NCBI GenBank assembly: GCA_028715585.1
Contig: JAQURN010000068.1
Location: 1-6,975 of the forward strand
DNA: 6,975 nucleotides
Direction: 5' to 3'
From: Actinomycetota bacterium
Lineage (GTDB): Bacteria; Actinomycetota; Geothermincolia; Fen-727; JAQURN01
In this document: piece after piece, positions 1 to 5,092 of the stretch
Layout: the number at the start of each line of letters is the position of its first letter
Numbering within the stretch: position 1 is the first letter of the stretch
The notes under the pieces: generated by a model
The model's input: only the letters and a program-made list of their open reading frames with translations
Told to the model about the DNA's origin: nothing
Database searches by the model: none
Program-made: the position numbers and the translations under genes

Positions 1-338
1 CCACCTCAGCGAACATCGCAGAAGAAATAAGAAACAACGCGATAAGCAGTGCGACCAGGGATCCAAGATTTCTCCCGGTCCAGGAAGAAGAACTCGCTAG
101 CCTCGAGTATTCCGTGGACGTCTTGGGAGAACCCGAGGACATCCCGGATATGAGCTACCTGGATCCTAAAAAATATGGGGTAATCGTTAGATCTGGCTCC
201 CGCGTAGGCCTTCTTTTGCCTGACCTTGAAGGAGTTGACACCGCGGAGGAGCAGGTTCGCATAGCGATGGCAAAAGCTGGAATAATGCCCGGAGAACCGG
301 TAAAACTCCAGCGCTTCACGGTAGAGCGCTTCCGGTGA
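1..338 (+). CDS. AMMECR1-domain protein (AmmeMemoRadiSam system protein A-like), C-terminal part
   Basis: The reading frame is open from base 3 to the TGA at 336-338, giving about 111 residues; the start lies outside the window. The visible part matches the C-terminal half of the AMMECR1 domain: an N-A-x-x-A-x-x-D-P-R-F segment near the left edge, then P-V-x-x-E-E-L, a V-L-G-E-P-E-D-I strand, a glycine-rich turn before L-L-P-D-L-E-G-V-D-T, and K-A-G-I close to the end. A GTG at 114 could start a shorter frame, but the conserved residues begin well before it, so the gene enters from the left. In many bacteria this domain occurs alone, fused to a Memo-type domain, or beside a radical SAM protein (the AmmeMemoRadiSam set); its biochemical role is not settled. 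Whether a Memo domain precedes it here cannot be seen. It ends 13 bases before miaA and is probably co-transcribed with it. The family call is good; the function is unknown. Confidence 0.85.
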   Translation, partial: TSANIAEEIRNNAISSATRDPRFLPVQEEELASLEYSVDVLGEPEDIPDMSYLDPKKYGVIVRSGSRVGLLLPDLEGVDTAEEQVRIAMAKAGIMPGEPVKLQRFTVERFR

Positions 339-351
339 AAGAACAAAGCCT

Positions 352-1344
352 ATGACAGGCACCTCTGAGAAATCTACCATTTCCATCGTTTCCATCGTAG
401 GTCCCACCGGAGTAGGCAAAACCAGGATAGCCACGAAAATAGCCCCTGGACTCAATGCAGAAGTGGTGTCGATTGACTCCATGCAGATTTACAAGAAGAT
501 GGACATCGGCACGGCAAAGCCCACTGACAAAGAGAAAAAGCAAGTAAGGTTTCACCTTATAGATGTAGTAGAGCCACAGGAATCTTTTTCAGTAGCGGAT
601 TTCAAGAGGCTTGCCAATAGGGCAATCGGGGATATCGCTTCGAGAGGAAAAATTCCCCTGCTCGTGGGAGGATCGGGGCTTTACTACAGGGCGGTCGTTG
701 ATAATCTTGATTTCCCTGGAAAGCTGCCTCACTCGGAATTCGGTAACATCACCAGGGCAGATCTGGAAAGCCTTCCCGACCAAGAGATTTCACTCTTGCT
801 CGAGAAATTAGACCCTAGGGCGGCTGCTTTAATTCCCTCCTCGAACAGGAGAAGAAGAATAAGGGCGCTCGAGGTAGCCCTTTCCGGAGAACGTTTGATT
901 TCGGAGAGGCAGGATTCCTGGCTCGACTTCAAATCTCCGTATGAGCTCATAGCTACAGGAGTAGAAATGAATCGCCCTCTTCTCTTTAGTCTCATCGACT
1001 CGAGGGTGGAAAAGATGATTGAGAAAGGACTTGTGGAGGAAACCAGGAAACTTGTGAATGCGGGGTTTGATAAAACAACTACCGCGGGACAATCGATTGG
1101 ATACAATCAGATAATAGATTACCTTGAAGGAAAATTTACTCTCGAAGAAGCGATAGAGCTAATCAAGAAGAAGTCGAGGAATTACGCAAAAAGGCAAATG
1201 ACATGGTTCAGGAAAGACCCAAGAATTCGCTGGTTCAAAGTGGAGTCTGGGGGGGGCAACAGGACGGATGAAATAGAAAAAGCGCTTGACAGAACGGCTG
1301 AATCAATATTCGAATACGCAAAGCGAAAATTGGAGGGCTTATAG
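352..1344 (+). CDS. miaA: tRNA dimethylallyltransferase (MiaA)
   Basis: The 330-residue product should transfer a dimethylallyl group from dimethylallyl diphosphate to N6 of A37 in tRNAs reading UNN codons, a cytoplasmic reaction that stabilises codon pairing. Visible family marks are the P-loop G-P-T-G-V-G-K-T (residues 17-24), S-I-D-S-M-Q-I-Y followed by M-D-I-G-T-A-K-P (40-57), H-L-I-D (68-71), V-G-G-S-G-L-Y-Y-R-A (105-114), N-R-R-R-R-I-R-A-L-E-V (165-175), A-G-Q-S-I-G-Y (245-251) and Y-A-K-R-Q-M-T-W-F-R (278-287). Length is normal for the family. The ATG at 352 has only a weak GAAAG-type ribosome site, but no better start leaves the P-loop intact. The N-terminus is a few residues longer than usual before the P-loop. 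Its TAG abuts the dapF ATG with no gap. A run of eight G at 1249-1256 lies near the 3' end, yet the frame continues through it into a plausible helical tail. Confidence 0.97.
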   Translation: MTGTSEKSTISIVSIVGPTGVGKTRIATKIAPGLNAEVVSIDSMQIYKKMDIGTAKPTDKEKKQVRFHLIDVVEPQESFSVADFKRLANRAIGDIASRGKIPLLVGGSGLYYRAVVDNLDFPGKLPHSEFGNITRADLESLPDQEISLLLEKLDPRAAALIPSSNRRRRIRALEVALSGERLISERQDSWLDFKSPYELIATGVEMNRPLLFSLIDSRVEKMIEKGLVEETRKLVNAGFDKTTTAGQSIGYNQIIDYLEGKFTLEEAIELIKKKSRNYAKRQMTWFRKDPRIRWFKVESGGGNRTDEIEKALDRTAESIFEYAKRKLEGL

Positions 1345-2169
1345 ATGCGTTTTTCCAAGTACGAAGCTGCCGGGAACGATTTTATTCTGGTGGACGGAAG
1401 ATCTAAAGAGATTCATCTTTCTCCAGAAGCGGTGCGGAGCTTTTGCATGCGCCGCTCCGGCATCGGCGCTGACGGCATAATAATGGCTCTTCCATCTGCC
1501 AAAGCTGACTTTAGGATGAAGATCTGGAACGCGGACGGTTCCGAAGCTGAAATGTGCGGAAATGGAATAAGGGCACTTTTTCTTTTTCTACACCAGCTGG
1601 GCGCAACTCAAAGCGAGGCAATAGAGGTTGAGACCCTAGCGGGCATCAAGAGGGTGTGGTTCGAAAGAAAAAAAGGAAATTCGAGCATGATAACGGTCGA
1701 TATGGGAAAACCAGAATTTGGTTTGCCTTCCAGAAAAAAGGCGAGCGAGACTGGCGAAATCGAGCTGGAACTAGAGGGAGGAATTTCTCTTAAGGGCAGT
1801 TGTGTTTCCATGGGGAACCCCCACTTCGTAATTTTTTTACAGGAAAGGGAAATGTATCCAACCGCAAAAATAGGGCCCCTGGTTGAGTCTCATCCAATTT
1901 TTCCTCAAAGAACCAATGTCGAATTTGCCCTTGTGGATGCTCCTAACCACATCACGGCAAGAGTGTGGGAAAGAGGGGTGGGGGAGACGCTTTCCTGCGG
2001 GACCGGTGCTTGTGCCTGCCTTGCCGCCGCGAGCGCAATGGGGTTGACCGGAAAAAACGCTACCGTTTCACTTCCAGGTGGCGATTTGGATGTTCAGTGG
2101 AGTGAGCGCGGCTCTGTTTTTCTCACTGGACCGGTGCGGCATGTATATGATGGCAATACACCCGATTAA
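1345..2169 (+). CDS. dapF: Diaminopimelate epimerase (DapF)
   Basis: The 274-residue product interconverts LL- and meso-diaminopimelate without a cofactor, the step before lysine and the source of the cross-linking residue of peptidoglycan. The family's two active-site cysteines are both present: Cys71 in M-C-G-N-G-I-R and Cys218 in G-E-T-L-S-C-G-T-G-A-C-A. Other marks are G-N-D-F near the N-terminus (10-13), R-R-S-G-I-G-A-D-G (36-44), M-G-N-P-H-F-V (156-162) and W-E-R-G-V-G-E-T (208-215). Length is typical. The start is fixed by a strong GGAGGG at 1332-1337, seven bases before the ATG and inside the last miaA codons; miaA's TAG touches the ATG, so translational coupling is likely. The downstream gene appears to supply its substrate, giving consecutive pathway steps in one run. 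Two small departures from the common family sequence (A-A-G-N-D-F instead of G-L/A-G-N-D-F, and Ser before Cys218) look conservative. Confidence 0.97.
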   Translation: MRFSKYEAAGNDFILVDGRSKEIHLSPEAVRSFCMRRSGIGADGIIMALPSAKADFRMKIWNADGSEAEMCGNGIRALFLFLHQLGATQSEAIEVETLAGIKRVWFERKKGNSSMITVDMGKPEFGLPSRKKASETGEIELELEGGISLKGSCVSMGNPHFVIFLQEREMYPTAKIGPLVESHPIFPQRTNVEFALVDAPNHITARVWERGVGETLSCGTGACACLAAASAMGLTGKNATVSLPGGDLDVQWSERGSVFLTGPVRHVYDGNTPD

Positions 2170-2202
2170 AAGAAAATAATTCGAGGAACCCGGGAGGGAG
2201 CA

Positions 2203-3360
2203 ATGAAATTCTCCAGCCGTATAGAAAAAATACCGCCATATCTCTTCTCAGAAATTGACAAGAAAATCGAAGCGAAGAAAGCGGTGGGAGCCGATATCAT
2301 TTCCTTCGGCATCGGCGACCCGGATATAGCCACCCCAGAAGAAATAGTTGAAACTCTTTGCAGCGAGAGTGCCAAATCACAAAACCAGGGATATCCATCT
2401 TATTTTGGACTTCAGGAGTTTCGTGAGGCTGCATCGAGGTGGATGCATGAGCGTTTCGGCGTAGACTTAAACCCCTCCTCGGAAATCATGACCCTCATAG
2501 GCGCGAAGGAGGGGATTGCTCACCTCCCACTTGCCATCCTTGATCCGGGGGATATAGCCCTTGTCCCCGAGCCCGCCTATCCCGTATACGCCATGGGCAC
2601 CCTTCTTGCCGACGGGGAGGTTTATTACCTTCCCCTTAAAAAAGGAAATGACTTTCTTCCGGAGCTGAGACTAATTCCAGCGGAGGCACTTGAGAAGGCA
2701 AGAGTTTTGTGGCTCAACTACCCAAACAATCCAACAGGAGGAATCGCGGAAGAAGATTTTCTTCGCCAAGCCCTCGATTTTGCCCGAGGAAACAATTTGG
2801 CGATTGCATACGACAACGCTTACTCTGAAATCACCTACGATGGATATGTGGCGCCTAGCATTCTTGAGTATGCTGATGCCTCCGATGAGGTAATTGAATT
2901 TCACTCGCTTTCTAAGACATGCAACATGGCAGGGTGGAGACTCGGCTTTGCTTGCGGGAGAGGAAAGATTTTGGAGGGGCTTGGTATCGTGAAGACAAAC
3001 ATAGATTCAGGTGTTTTCAATCCAATCCAGCTCGCGGGCGTTACCGCTTTTTCGATAATGAAAGAGACAGGAAAGAGGATGAGAGAGATTTATAAGAGGC
3101 GGAGAGATCTTATTTGTAATGGGCTCTCAAAGCTTGGATTCGACGTGGTTCCGCCCAAGGGGGCTATCTACATCTGGATGCGCGTGCCAGAAGGCTTCGA
3201 TTCAGTAGGTTTTTCGAGTTACCTCCTGGACAAGGCGGAACTATTCTTTACTCCTGGCAACTCTTATGGTCCCTCTGGGGAAGGATATGTAAGGATTTCT
3301 CTAACGGTGTCAGACGAAAGAATTGAGGAAGCTCTGTCAAGACTTAAAAATACACTATAA
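2203..3360 (+). CDS. dapL: LL-diaminopimelate aminotransferase-like PLP enzyme (DapL family)
   Basis: This is a 385-residue fold-type I, class I/II aminotransferase. DapL converts tetrahydrodipicolinate and glutamate directly to LL-diaminopimelate, bypassing the acylated intermediates. The N-terminal I-P-P-Y-L-F-S-E-I-D and F-G-I-G-D-P-D (35-41) are characteristic of this branch. PLP-site features are G-A-K-E-G (100-104), N-Y-P-N-N-P-T-G (172-179), A-Y-D-N-A-Y (202-207), the probable Schiff-base Lys238 in S-L-S-K-T-C-N-M-A-G-W-R, Arg246, and Arg364 in Y-V-R-I-S-L, which should bind the substrate carboxylate. A strong GGGAGGGAG at 2192-2200 fixes the ATG. The neighbouring dapF argues for DapL rather than another amino-acid aminotransferase, because DapF acts on DapL's product. 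From sequence alone a broader aspartate- or alanine-type specificity cannot be excluded. Cys240 stands where Tyr or Phe is common after S-K-T. Confidence 0.88.
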   Translation: MKFSSRIEKIPPYLFSEIDKKIEAKKAVGADIISFGIGDPDIATPEEIVETLCSESAKSQNQGYPSYFGLQEFREAASRWMHERFGVDLNPSSEIMTLIGAKEGIAHLPLAILDPGDIALVPEPAYPVYAMGTLLADGEVYYLPLKKGNDFLPELRLIPAEALEKARVLWLNYPNNPTGGIAEEDFLRQALDFARGNNLAIAYDNAYSEITYDGYVAPSILEYADASDEVIEFHSLSKTCNMAGWRLGFACGRGKILEGLGIVKTNIDSGVFNPIQLAGVTAFSIMKETGKRMREIYKRRRDLICNGLSKLGFDVVPPKGAIYIWMRVPEGFDSVGFSSYLLDKAELFFTPGNSYGPSGEGYVRISLTVSDERIEEALSRLKNTL

Positions 3361-3392
3361 ATTTTGGAGAACGAGCATATAAAAAAATCTTG

Positions 3393-4604
3393 ATGCGGGA
3401 AACAAATCTCTTTGACCAAAGCGCTGGCAAGCCGAAAGAAACAGCAATCCTGGTAGCAATTCACCTTCCGGATGTCTCCCAGGAAAATTTAGACGAATCC
3501 CTGGAAGAGCTTGAAGCTCTGGCTAAAACGGCCGGAGCGGAGGTATGCGCCAGAGTGGTGCAGAAAAGGGAAAGTGTGAGTCCCTCCATGCTTGTAGGAA
3601 AAGGGAAAGCGCTTGCTCTCAAAGAACTCGTCGAGGAAACAGGGGCGGACTTAGTAATTTTTGACAGGGAAATTACCTCCGCTCAACAGCAAAGGCTCGA
3701 GTCGCTTCTGGAGGCAAAAGTCTTGGGAAGAACCGCCTTGATATTGGACATATTCGCGCAGCATGCCCACACTAACGAGGGAAGAATCCAGGTTGAACTT
3801 GCACAGCTCTCTTACATGTTTCCAAGGATGAGAGGTAAGGGGACCCAGCTTTCACGCCTTGGAGGTGGAATCGGCACGAGAGGCCCTGGTGAGATGAAGC
3901 TCGAAGTCGACCGCCGAAGAGTAAGGAAGCGAATGAAAAAGCTTTCCGGGGAACTCGATCACATGGTTAAAATCCGCCAGACGCAGCGCAAAAGAAGAAG
4001 TCGCAAGGGGCTCGCGTCAGTATGCATGGTTGGCTACACCAACAGTGGTAAGTCCTCGCTTCTAAATGCCCTCACCGACGCGGAGGTGAAGGTCGAGGAC
4101 CAACTTTTCAGCACTCTAGATTCCACAACAAGAAGGCTTTTTCTGAAGGGTCACGGGGTTGTTTTGCTTTCGGACACAGTTGGATTCATAAGAAAGTTGC
4201 CCCATGAACTAGTTGCCGCCTTCCAATCGACGTTGGAGGTAGTGATGGAAGCGGATTTACTCCTGCATGTGATAGACGCAAAAAACGTCGAGGCGATAGA
4301 TGAAAAGATAAAAGCAGTGGAAAGAGTCTTGGGCGATCTTGGAGCATCAAACATTCCGCGCATCATGGTTTTTAATAAAATAGACCTTCTCGATAGTTCA
4401 CAAAGAAACTACCTGAAGAGGAAATACCCCCAAGGTTTCCTGGTCTCCGCTTTAAGGAGAGAGGGGTTCGACGAACTCCTTGGGGGAATCGACATGAGTG
4501 TTGGATGGGTAAAAAATAAACCTCTCTCACCTCAAATGGAGGAGGTCAAAATGCCAAACAACCCCACGAAGAATGGAGGAGACCCGCATCAGTGGGCAAC
4601 TTAA
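3393..4604 (+). CDS. hflX: Ribosome-associated GTPase HflX
   Basis: HflX is a GTPase that binds the large ribosomal subunit and in several bacteria splits stalled or stressed ribosomes. With the ATG at 3393 the product has 403 residues. The HflX N-terminal domain (about 15-150) includes V-G-K-G-K (68-72) and F-A-Q-H-A-H-T-N-E-G-R-I-Q-V-E-L-A-Q-L. It is followed by the glycine-rich R-L-G-G-G-I-G-T-R-G-P-G-E loop (155-167), a basic helical linker, then the G domain: G-Y-T-N-S-G-K-S-S (214-222), D-T-V-G-F (261-265), N-K-I-D (328-331) and S-A-L (352-354). Residue 168 is Met where the family nearly always has Thr. A TTG directly precedes the ATG, and the nearest GGAG (3366-3369) is 23 bases away, so the start has no normal ribosome site. 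The last 40 or so residues are poorly conserved and hold an internal ribosome site and ATG, listed separately. It probably closes the upstream operon. Confidence 0.95.
   Translation: MRETNLFDQSAGKPKETAILVAIHLPDVSQENLDESLEELEALAKTAGAEVCARVVQKRESVSPSMLVGKGKALALKELVEETGADLVIFDREITSAQQQRLESLLEAKVLGRTALILDIFAQHAHTNEGRIQVELAQLSYMFPRMRGKGTQLSRLGGGIGTRGPGEMKLEVDRRRVRKRMKKLSGELDHMVKIRQTQRKRRSRKGLASVCMVGYTNSGKSSLLNALTDAEVKVEDQLFSTLDSTTRRLFLKGHGVVLLSDTVGFIRKLPHELVAAFQSTLEVVMEADLLLHVIDAKNVEAIDEKIKAVERVLGDLGASNIPRIMVFNKIDLLDSSQRNYLKRKYPQGFLVSALRREGFDELLGGIDMSVGWVKNKPLSPQMEEVKMPNNPTKNGGDPHQWAT
4538..4604 (+). promoter_or_regulatory. Internal near-perfect Shine-Dalgarno with in-frame ATG in the hflX tail
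   Basis: GGAGGAGGT at 4538-4546 contains the AGGAGGT core and stands four bases before an ATG at 4551 that is in the hflX frame. Starting there would give a 17-residue peptide, M-P-N-N-P-T-K-N-G-G-D-P-H-Q-W-A-T, ending at the hflX stop. This is the strongest ribosome-site match noted in the window and is far better than the one at the hflX start. It may be coincidence arising from Glu-Glu-Val codons. Otherwise it could mark a small separate product, or an ancestral gene start absorbed into the hflX frame. I do not recognise the peptide. Confidence 0.3.
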
Positions 4605-4713
4605 AAACTATTTCTCGAAAAGTCAGGTGGATTTAACTAAAAACGGGAGCGCCTGCGGGTCATGTCGAATTCAATATATTGTGTTATTTATTGAACCTCA
4701 ACTCGAGATATAG
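4573..4713 (+). CDS. Doubtful small overlapping ORF (46 codons) with a CGSC motif
   Basis: An ATG at 4573, in the +1 frame relative to hflX, opens 46 codons ending at TAG 4711-4713. The predicted peptide starts M-E-E-T-R-I-S-G-Q-L and contains S-A-C-G-S-C-R-I-Q-Y-I-V-L-F, that is, a C-x-x-C motif before a hydrophobic strand. The same frame is open without a start codon from 4513. It overlaps the last 32 bases of hflX. The only nearby ribosome-site-like sequence is a weak GAAG, although the strong GGAGGAGGT lies 26 bases upstream. Its 3' part coincides with a very good NrdR-box match, which argues that these bases are regulatory, not coding. I do not recognise the product. It could be chance, a small protein, or the remnant of a decayed gene. 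Confidence 0.15.
   Translation: MEETRISGQLKNYFSKSQVDLTKNGSACGSCRIQYIVLFIEPQLEI
4669..4684 (+). promoter_or_regulatory. NrdR box, upstream pair, site A1
   Basis: The 16-base site reads ATTCAATATATTGTGT and agrees at 14 of 16 positions with the general NrdR consensus acaCwATATaTwGtgt, including the whole central part. Its core CAATATATTG (4672-4681) is a perfect palindrome. It is the best single box of the four. TATATT (4675-4680) inside it resembles a -10 hexamer, but no clear -35 stands 16-18 bases before it, so the promoter is not established. Site A2 starts exactly 32 bases downstream. Confidence 0.65.
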
Positions 4714-4716
4714 AAA
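4701..4716 (+). promoter_or_regulatory. NrdR box, upstream pair, site A2 (degenerate)
   Basis: The 16 bases ACTCGAGATATAGAAA match the NrdR consensus at 10 of 16 positions: the left arm A-C-x-C, the central ATATAG, but not the right arm GTGT. It would not be called alone. It is listed because it starts exactly 32 bp after A1, about three helical turns, the spacing that known NrdR box pairs use so both sites face the same side of DNA. Confidence 0.45.
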
Positions 4717-4811
4717 ATTTTTTTTCTCAGCTAAATTCTTTAGACTTTTCATTTTTTTCCCTTCTCAGTTTCCTCAAAAAAAGTAAACTGCTTAAAAATT
4801 TTCCAGCCCAC

Positions 4812-4877
4812 TGAAGCGCAAATCTCATTAGCTCTCGAAAATGCCTTAAATTAGGCGAAAAGAGAGGGGGCGCTACA
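4812..4877 (+). other. Predicted nested hairpin in the nrdR leader (possible structured RNA)
   Basis: Three coaxial stems can be drawn by eye. The outer stem pairs AGCGC (4815-4819) with GCGCT (4870-4874) and extends across one A-A mismatch with TG (4812-4813) and CA (4876-4877). The middle stem pairs CTCTC (4832-4836) with GAGAG (4862-4866). The inner stem pairs GCCT (4843-4846) with AGGC (4853-4856) around a TAAATT loop. Between middle and inner stems the two sides read GAAAAT and GAAAA, an A-rich internal loop with possible G-A pairs; a 12-base single strand (4820-4831) faces GGG on the other side. It matches no riboswitch or small RNA I recognise. It could be part of a leader, an untranslated stabiliser or a small RNA. 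Function is unknown. Confidence 0.35.
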
Positions 4878-4997
4878 ATTGTCCTTCCAGTTCGGAAATA
4901 ATAAAAGCCTCAACAAAAGCTTGCATGTTTAATTTAAGTTCAACCTTGCGTTAAACCCTTGAGCTCCGCGGCAGAATTTTTTTTTGTTTGGTTCATC

Positions 4998-5041
4998 TTG
5001 ACAATCCCTATCTTGTGATAAAAACTTGCACACAGTGCAAT
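4998..5041 (+). promoter_or_regulatory. Likely nrdR-nrdD promoter region
   Basis: A perfect TTGACA is at 4998-5003, but the bases 16-18 downstream (around 5020-5027) are not a good -10. A second reading is TTGTGA (5013-5018, four of six) with TGCAAT (5036-5041, four of six) at a 17-base spacer. Either way both NrdR-like sites B1 and B2 overlap the elements, so bound repressor would block RNA polymerase. The exact promoter cannot be chosen from sequence. Confidence 0.4.
5003..5018 (+). promoter_or_regulatory. NrdR box, downstream pair, site B1
   Basis: AATCCCTATCTTGTGA agrees with the NrdR consensus at 10 of 16 positions, with the right arm T-T-G-T-G and central T-A-T intact. It overlaps the last base of the TTGACA at 4998-5003. 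Its partner B2 begins exactly 32 bp downstream. Confidence 0.55.
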
Positions 5042-5050
5042 ATGTTGTGA
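5035..5050 (+). promoter_or_regulatory. NrdR box, downstream pair, site B2
   Basis: GTGCAATATGTTGTGA agrees with the NrdR consensus at 11 of 16 positions, including CAATAT and TTGTG. It lies 38 bases before the nrdR ATG and 32 bp from B1. This is the typical architecture of an NrdR operator, and its place directly before nrdR and an nrd gene fits autoregulation. Confidence 0.65.
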
Positions 5051-5056
5051 AAACCC

Positions 5057-5092
5057 ATGTTTGTGGGTGAGGAGCAAAGAAGAAAAGGATGA
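5057..5092 (+). CDS. Possible 11-codon leader ORF overlapping the nrdR start
   Basis: ATG at 5057 opens M-F-V-G-E-E-Q-R-R-K-G, and its TGA (5090-5092) overlaps the nrdR ATG (5089-5091) as ATGA, the same arrangement used between nrdR and nrdD. The ORF has no clear ribosome site of its own. A short hairpin, ACCCA (5053-5057) with TGGGT (5064-5068), covers its start. The overlap may be chance, or translation of the leader may help initiation at nrdR, whose GAGGAG (5069-5074) is 14 bases from its ATG, farther than usual. Confidence 0.2.
   Translation: MFVGEEQRRKG

Larger units (their letters stand above)
4605..5088. other. Long AT-rich intergenic region between hflX and nrdR
   Basis: No recognisable gene occupies these 484 bases, apart from the doubtful small ORF at the left edge; the minus-strand frames near 4929-5143 show no family features and run across the nrdR start. 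The region is much richer in A and T than the genes and has T tracts at 4718-4725 (eight T), 4752-4758 and 4977-4985 (nine T). It contains two pairs of NrdR-box-like sites, a nested hairpin at 4812-4877, a simple inverted repeat CAGTTT/AAACTG (4766-4771 and 4785-4790) and the palindrome ACAATTGT (4875-4882). I found no GC-rich hairpin directly followed by a T tract that would make a convincing hflX terminator. The nine-T tract follows a GC-rich patch (4961-4974) that can form only a very short stem. Confidence 0.8.

Noticed and set aside
6..555. Minus-strand frames of up to 158 codons opposite the AMMECR1 gene and miaA
   Set aside because: They lie antisense to two recognisable genes and read as low-plausibility protein.
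1249..1256. Run of eight G in miaA as a frameshift or phase-variable tract
   Set aside because: The frame stays open across the run, and the downstream 30 residues form a plausible MiaA C-terminal helix ending exactly at the dapF start. Only length variation between reads would revive this.
4718..4725. T8 tract as an intrinsic terminator of the hflX operon
   Set aside because: The only stem before it is an A-T pairing of AGAAAA with TTTTCT within the tract itself; there is no GC-rich stem.
4806..4813. GCCCACTG resembling the B12-box element of a cobalamin riboswitch upstream of nrd genes
   Set aside because: The other conserved riboswitch cores, including CAGGAGACC-type and GGGAA-type segments, are not present around it, and the spacing does not fit.
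4925..4954. Nine-codon ORF in the gap (ATG 4925)
   Set aside because: It has no ribosome site and sits within low-complexity AT sequence, so chance is the simplest explanation.
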